33,764 nt of DNA from contig JAPFFF010000175.1 in assembly GCA_039105265.1 (NCBI GenBank), forward strand, positions 1 to 33,764. The letters are read 5' to 3'. The DNA is from Tritrichomonas musculus. Lineage: Eukaryota; Parabasalia; Tritrichomonadida; Tritrichomonadidae. Position 1 is the first letter of the stretch, and the number at the start of each line of letters is the position of its first letter. Positions 33,676 through 33,764 of the stretch are shown one piece after another. Under the pieces are notes generated by a model. The model saw only the letters and a program-made list of their open reading frames with translations. It was not told where the DNA came from and ran no database searches. The position numbers and the translations under genes were made by a program.

Positions 33676-33764
33676 ATATGGCTCGCAACAGAAAACGCTA
33701 AATTTATTGATTTTTCTTTTTTTTTATAAACTTTTTCTCTTTTTACTTAGAATTTATATTTTTA
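33676..33764. other. A+T-rich end of the window
   Basis: The last 89 bases contain T-runs and no recognisable gene or repeat. Confidence 0.6.

Overview
The window looks like a piece of an A+T-rich protist nuclear genome, most likely a parabasalid (Trichomonas/Tritrichomonas-like), read through a very large minisatellite. The evidence for this group is modest. The one clear gene is intronless and of eukaryotic type (EXO1). A second small gene has an upstream element matching the trichomonad initiator consensus at 12 of 13 positions, 28 nt from its ATG, and its stop codon overlaps a TAAA as in trichomonad poly(A) signals. The non-repetitive DNA is roughly 75% A+T. Another A+T-rich amitochondriate protist such as Entamoeba cannot be excluded.

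Region 1 (1-29053, about 86% of the window) is one uninterrupted array of 14-bp and 15-bp units built on the core ATCTGTA, open at the left edge of the window. It is much richer in G+C than its flank, T-rich on the + strand, and made of about a dozen recurring unit variants. These variants are arranged in nested higher-order repeats: 114, 371, 649 and 2,958 bp periods and a copy of several kb displaced by 14,517 bp. The many long minus-strand reading frames in it are by-products of the unit and are not annotated as genes.

Region 2 (29054-30633) is A+T-rich and has no convincing gene. It holds a 16-bp palindrome at the array edge, several inverted repeats including a 16-bp pair at 30276/30345, and a short G+C-richer islet at about 30371-30445.

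Region 3 (30634-31984) is the EXO1 gene on the minus strand, with every catalytic residue of the family, a short tail carrying an SKYF peptide that resembles an Mlh1-interacting motif, and a 19-bp direct repeat upstream of its start. The same frame stays open for 32 codons beyond the stop.

Region 4 (31985-33764) is very A+T-rich. It contains a small minus-strand coiled-coil gene split by a frame change in an A-run, a 27-bp minisatellite touching its stop codon, and a 697-bp unit in which a 23-bp minisatellite is bounded by perfect 21-bp inverted repeats. The genes show no operon or pathway relation to one another. The main theme is repeat biology: three unrelated tandem arrays (14, 27 and 23 bp), two of them with higher-order structure, around one DNA repair gene.
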